From positions 8,287-72,286 of the forward strand of contig DATFYM010000146.1 of assembly GCA_035315065.1 (NCBI GenBank): 64,000 nt of DNA, given 5' to 3'. The position numbers and the translations under genes are program-made. Under the pieces are notes generated by a model, which saw only the letters and a program-made list of their open reading frames with translations, was not told the origin of the DNA and ran no database searches. This DNA comes from DATFYM01 sp035315065. Its GTDB lineage: Bacteria > Acidobacteriota > Terriglobia > UBA7540. Shown here one piece after another: positions 62,101 through 64,000 of this stretch (the first letter of the stretch is position 1; each line of letters starts with the position of its first letter).

Positions 62101-62833
62101 CTGGTCGCACGCCATCGATAACTCCACCAGCACCTATTCCGAGACGTCCGGGGCAATCGACGACCAGAATCTCAGCCGCTGGAAGGGAACCTCAGACCTG
62201 AATCGTGCCCAGGTGCTCCAGGTGAATTACATCTACGAAATCCCCTTGTTCAAGAACAACAGTTCGGCTCTGGCGAAGGGCGTGCTGGGCGGCTGGCAAG
62301 TCAGCGGCATCAGCAGCTTCTTCACGGGTGAGCCGATGGACTTCAACTGCGGTGTCTCCGGTTATTCCAGTGCCATCGGCTCGGGCGTCCGCTGCGACCC
62401 CGTGGGAGCCGTGAAGATCGACAAGACCGTCGCCAGCGAACCCGGCTATGGGCCCACGCTCAAGTGGTGGAACCCCAACACCGTCAGGCAGCCGCAGTCT
62501 AGTGAGTTGGCGGCGGGCGGTGAGGCCTGTATGTTTGGCTGCATGGGCCGCAACATCCTGACGGGTCCGGGCCGCAACAATACGGACCTGGCAGTGATGA
62601 AGAACTTCGAGTTGCCGTGGTTCGCCGGTGAACATTCCACCGTTCAGTTCCGGGCGGAGGCGTTCAACGCCTTCAACCACGTCCAATATCAGTACGCCAA
62701 CGGCGGGTGTAACGGAATCACGCCTTTTGGCGTCAGTTGCGGCTCAGCCGCATACGGCAATGCCAGCAACGGCTTCGTCAACTCTGACTGGGGCCCGCGC
62801 GTCATGCAGTTTGGCTTGAAGTTCGTCTTCTAG
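59147..62833 (+). CDS. Oar-like TonB-dependent receptor with carboxypeptidase-regulatory domain (second)
   Basis: A 1228-residue outer-membrane protein; GGGAGG lies seven bases before ATG 59147. Signal peptide MKRAVLLLGSILLLTAAAWC. The regulatory domain covers about 25-110 (ATIVGTVTDSSGAVIPHAKI, AYSAESLPIGNYTVTVEAAG). The plug region has SQIENLELNGRNFVTLATLV and EIDGGNNTDEGSASTFNTYP. A long barrel ends in RVMQFGLKFVF with C-terminal Phe. Cys pairs occur in some extracellular loops (CNAQGQVISAQTLC and CMFGCMG). It shares architecture but little loop sequence with 15832-19242. The substrate is unknown. A good intrinsic terminator follows. Confidence 0.94.
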   Translation: MKRAVLLLGSILLLTAAAWCQQQESATIVGTVTDSSGAVIPHAKITVANPDIGVTRQLTSNAAGAYSAESLPIGNYTVTVEAAGFERLVRSGITLQVGQTQRVDLQLTVGQVTQEVSVTGNVVQVQTENAAISGVVTGSQIENLELNGRNFVTLATLVPGAVPDNGLNTSVVGVAGNNSISFNGGRLQYNNWEIDGGNNTDEGSASTFNTYPNLDSIAEFRISTSNYGADLGKHAGANIEIATKSGTKTFHGNLSEFNRNSATAANDFFLNRNNQPIPFLNQNEYGYTFGGPVYIPGHYNTDKTKTFFFWSEDWRSIRSANIVGANVPTALMRQGDFSECDPNLNPNGDQVITDGCILPKLSGVTYDNITQMQAVEVANGVPQAQLTQSFTNGVDLLNGMIPLQNTSVQGHWLTASTAPTNWREEQIRVDQNLGDKTRVFVRYTQDAWNTLSVPALWSASNYDTIKTPFGGPGKSAVMDITHSFAPNLMNEFTASYTTDHIILSNSFADSVAGTANRPSNFVMNHLFTANDSNPLLPSITLCAGLNFCDSEDASNHPWKNSNPIIVWKDNVAWTHGNHTTKMGFYLENYRKNEQFGSNTQGFLYFYGQGPTTLNGAPYETGNAMADMFLGAITQYQEGTQAVGGVPVGGYPKGHWQMTDLEPYIQDDWKVTKKLTVNLGLRYYSYTRIHDVSRPTIDSGFLPNLYNPANEDPLLANGNINTAAGLNTYTAPGNGLVICGTGSIPKGCQNNNSGLNFAPRFGFAYDPSGTGKTVIRGGYGLYFESGNGNEAQTEGGEGNPPAALSPSGFNILGYSKIVPGAIGPTGYTAIPYNQGWPYVQQFNLNVQHQFGSNLLSVAYVGSLGRDLARARDISEIPLGTGTMNVPVLAGAAGTKCPNAALNAPGDATCNAQGQVISAQTLCDASGNCNVPTTLMFQEQPSTFFQPYQDYNGISQKENTAVSSYNALQVSLNHTFSHGLTFQAAYTWSHAIDNSTSTYSETSGAIDDQNLSRWKGTSDLNRAQVLQVNYIYEIPLFKNNSSALAKGVLGGWQVSGISSFFTGEPMDFNCGVSGYSSAIGSGVRCDPVGAVKIDKTVASEPGYGPTLKWWNPNTVRQPQSSELAAGGEACMFGCMGRNILTGPGRNNTDLAVMKNFELPWFAGEHSTVQFRAEAFNAFNHVQYQYANGGCNGITPFGVSCGSAAYGNASNGFVNSDWGPRVMQFGLKFVF

Positions 62834-62861
62834 CCTCGCTGCTGCTTGCGTCGAGAAGTGG

Positions 62862-62903
62862 AAAACCCTGGTCTCCCTGCCTGAGCGGGGGGCCAGGGTT
62901 TTT
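62862..62903 (+). terminator. Intrinsic terminator of the TonB receptor gene
   Basis: AAAACCCTGG (62862-62871) pairs with CCAGGGTTTT (62893-62902), with a GC-rich middle and a following TTTTTCTCTTTT. It lies about 30 bases after the stop codon. Confidence 0.85.
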
Positions 62904-62922
62904 CTCTTTTGTTCCCTGGAAG

Positions 62923-63065
62923 GTTGCTGAAAAACCCCTTTAGGGCCTCGTAGAGGCCGGCTTTAGCCGGGCATCTTGTTGAATTCAAAGTGCCGCCCCT
63001 TCGCTCCGCTCAGGGCTCTAAAGGGCGCCTCTACGAAAACTGCCCGGAACGGGGTTTTCAGCAAC
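62923..63065. repeat. MITE-like element with GTTGCTGAAAAACCCC ends
   Basis: Terminal inverted repeats 62923-62938 and 63051-63065 differ by one A. Internal sub-repeats (GCCTCGTAGAGGCC near the left end and GGGCGCCTCTACGAA near the right) also pair. The total is 143 bases with no coding capacity. No target-site duplication was confirmed. Confidence 0.65.
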
Positions 63066-63149
63066 CTGCTGGTTGCGGCCAAGCCCCATTGATGTCGAAA
63101 TTGAGGAACTCGCCTGGCTACTCTGATGCGCACGCCAAAGTCCTCTTCA

Positions 63150-63172
63150 GTGTGGCAAAATGCCACACTTTT
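63150..63172 (+). terminator. Hairpin GTGTGGCA-AAA-TGCCACAC with T run (copy 2)
   Basis: Same 8-bp stem and AAA loop as at 13799, followed by four T. Conservation between the copies suggests a functional part of the element, either a terminator or an operator. Confidence 0.5.
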
Positions 63173-63316
63173 CCGACTTTTTGAACCCGGGTCTTCAACT
63201 TGGCCCTCCAAGTCGCTGATTTCACGTCGGAAAATAAAGTGTCTCATTTGTCTCATTTGTCTCCATTGTCTCATTTTTTTGTGCGCATGCTCGTAGATGG
63301 GTAGGAATCGGGCCAT

Positions 63317-63402
63317 GGGGAATTGGTTCATTGAGTCATTGGGCCATTGAAAACAAAGAACTTGCTGCCCTTCAATGGCTCAATCACTCAATCGCCCAAT
63401 GC
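63317..63402. repeat. Word-repeat hairpin (CATTGA word) in copy 2
   Basis: The left arm near 63317-63350 (GGTTCATTGAGTCATTGGGC) pairs with the right arm 63373-63400 (TTCAATGGCTCAATCACTCA). It corresponds to the hairpin at 13956. Confidence 0.75.
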
Positions 63403-63967
63403 ACCTCACGTTTCGGAAAAGAAGGCGGCTGCTAACCGGCAGAACTCCCAGCACTCTACCGGACCTCAAACCGAGGCCGGCAAGCAAAACTCCAGCCTGA
63501 ATGGCTTGGTCCACGGGCTTTACTCCCAAACCCGCACCTACGTAGCCATGGTTGCCCTGGGCGAGAACCCCCTCGAGTTCGAGCGCCATCGCGCCCGCCT
63601 CCACGCCAGTTGGGGCTTTGGCCTCGATCCCCTCTTCGACGCGGAAATCGACGAACTGGCCTGGCTCCTTTGGCGCAAGCAGCGGGTGGAGGGCGCCCGC
63701 GACTCCATGCTGGTAGCCCGCAAGGAGCAGGCCGATAACGAGGGGCGGCGCCGCGAGCGCGAGTACATCCGCGACACGGTGGACACGGAGGAGGCGTTCC
63801 GCGTCGGCCTGCGCCGCATCAATGATTCGCCCGCCGCCTTCGAGCAGACGCTGACGGTGCTAGAAATCCGTCCGGGAACCTCGGTCTTTCAACCGACGGT
63901 TCGCCTGACAGGATTGGCGTGGTGGTGTGCGCACTCCACCGGCTACGCCCAAACTGGCTCGGGGTGA
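63347..63967 (+). pseudogene. STGPR-motif family gene, second copy, without proper start and with a replaced C-terminus
   Basis: The family module appears as EKKAAANRQNSQHSTGPQTE, AGKQNSSLNGLVHGLYSQTR, then LDPLFDAEIDELAWLLWRKQ, without the frameshift seen in copy 1. However, the start region is deleted: the only upstream initiator is a TTG inside the hairpin arm. After TLTVL the frame leaves the family sequence and ends within about 35 foreign residues (EIRPGTSVFQPTVRLTGLAW). It is therefore truncated at both ends. It is useful as a reference for the intact frame of copy 1. Confidence 0.7.
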
Positions 63968-64000
63968 GCGAAGACTCGCGTCCAGATGACGAGAAGGGCG

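Larger units (their letters stand above)
63149..63861 (+). repeat. Dispersed direct repeat, copy 2
   Basis: This is the counterpart of 13798-14561 (see there). It lacks about 60 bases that carry the ribosome-binding site and start codon in copy 1. Similarity stops abruptly at 63861 (CTGACGGTGCT), after which the sequence is unrelated. Confidence 0.8.

Noticed and set aside
62923..63065. A full insertion sequence next to the second TonB receptor
   Set aside because: The terminal repeats are present but only 143 bases separate the ends, with no transposase frame.

Overview
The window looks like the chromosome of a soil-type Acidobacteriota, probably the Terriglobia/Bryobacteria side, GC about 60%. 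This is inferred from gene content. There are two very large Oar-like TonB-dependent receptors with an N-terminal carboxypeptidase-regulatory domain, a propeller-type hybrid histidine kinase, an adjacent DUF2950/DUF3300 pair, several toxin-antitoxin modules and many long intergenic inverted repeats. No tRNA, rRNA, CRISPR array, intact transposase or prophage was seen.

Layout. 1-1.9 kb: start of a truncated gene, a vapBC pair whose toxin has an in-frame ochre codon, and a tacAT (DUF1778/GNAT) pair. 2-5 kb: SLC45-type sugar transporter and malQ (glucan use). 5.3-13.5 kb: hybrid kinase, secreted TPR protein, DUF2950 and DUF3300. 13.6-15.1 kb: a frameshifted member of an 'STGPR' repeat-gene family, duplicated at the right edge of the window. 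15.8-24.4 kb: first TonB receptor, TlpA-like thioredoxin, PHM-like secreted protein, tandem duplicated membrane proteins, flavoreductase remnant, VOC protein. 24.5-31 kb: ABC-2 exporter, then a small catabolic group (MFS, old-yellow-enzyme, DapA-like aldolase). 30.8-41.8 kb: housekeeping core (holA, rpsT, hpt, mutS, a degenerate NagZ-like protein, anmK) interrupted by a second tacAT module flanked by two copies of the hpt 3' end, and by a MerR-controlled operon. 41.8-44.1 kb: ydcF-like gene, tsaC and a selenoprotein. 44.6-49.9 kb: membrane protein, sensor kinase, sigma-54 activator and a divergent likely target gene with a sigma-54 type promoter. 50-55.4 kb: asnB, an ArnT-like GT39 and an ArnC-like GT2 (surface glycan). 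56-64 kb: secreted Fes-like esterase, brnTA, second TonB receptor and the second copy of the STGPR element.

Two things stand out. First, the gene at 43421-44146 is an iodothyronine-deiodinase-like selenoprotein: an in-frame TGA sits in the motif SYT-U-PPF and a bacterial SECIS-like hairpin begins directly after it, so the host should have a selenocysteine system. Second, almost every intergenic gap carries a long hairpin whose arms are built from near-repeats of a short word. The word differs between sites (CATTGA, CACAGAGGC, ATCAGCTTTC, ATTTTGG, GGAACAG and others), some hairpins are nested, and several have run into gene 3' ends or possibly into mutS. This class is not explained by known mobile elements visible here.

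All functional calls rest on reading motifs by eye. No database search was run.
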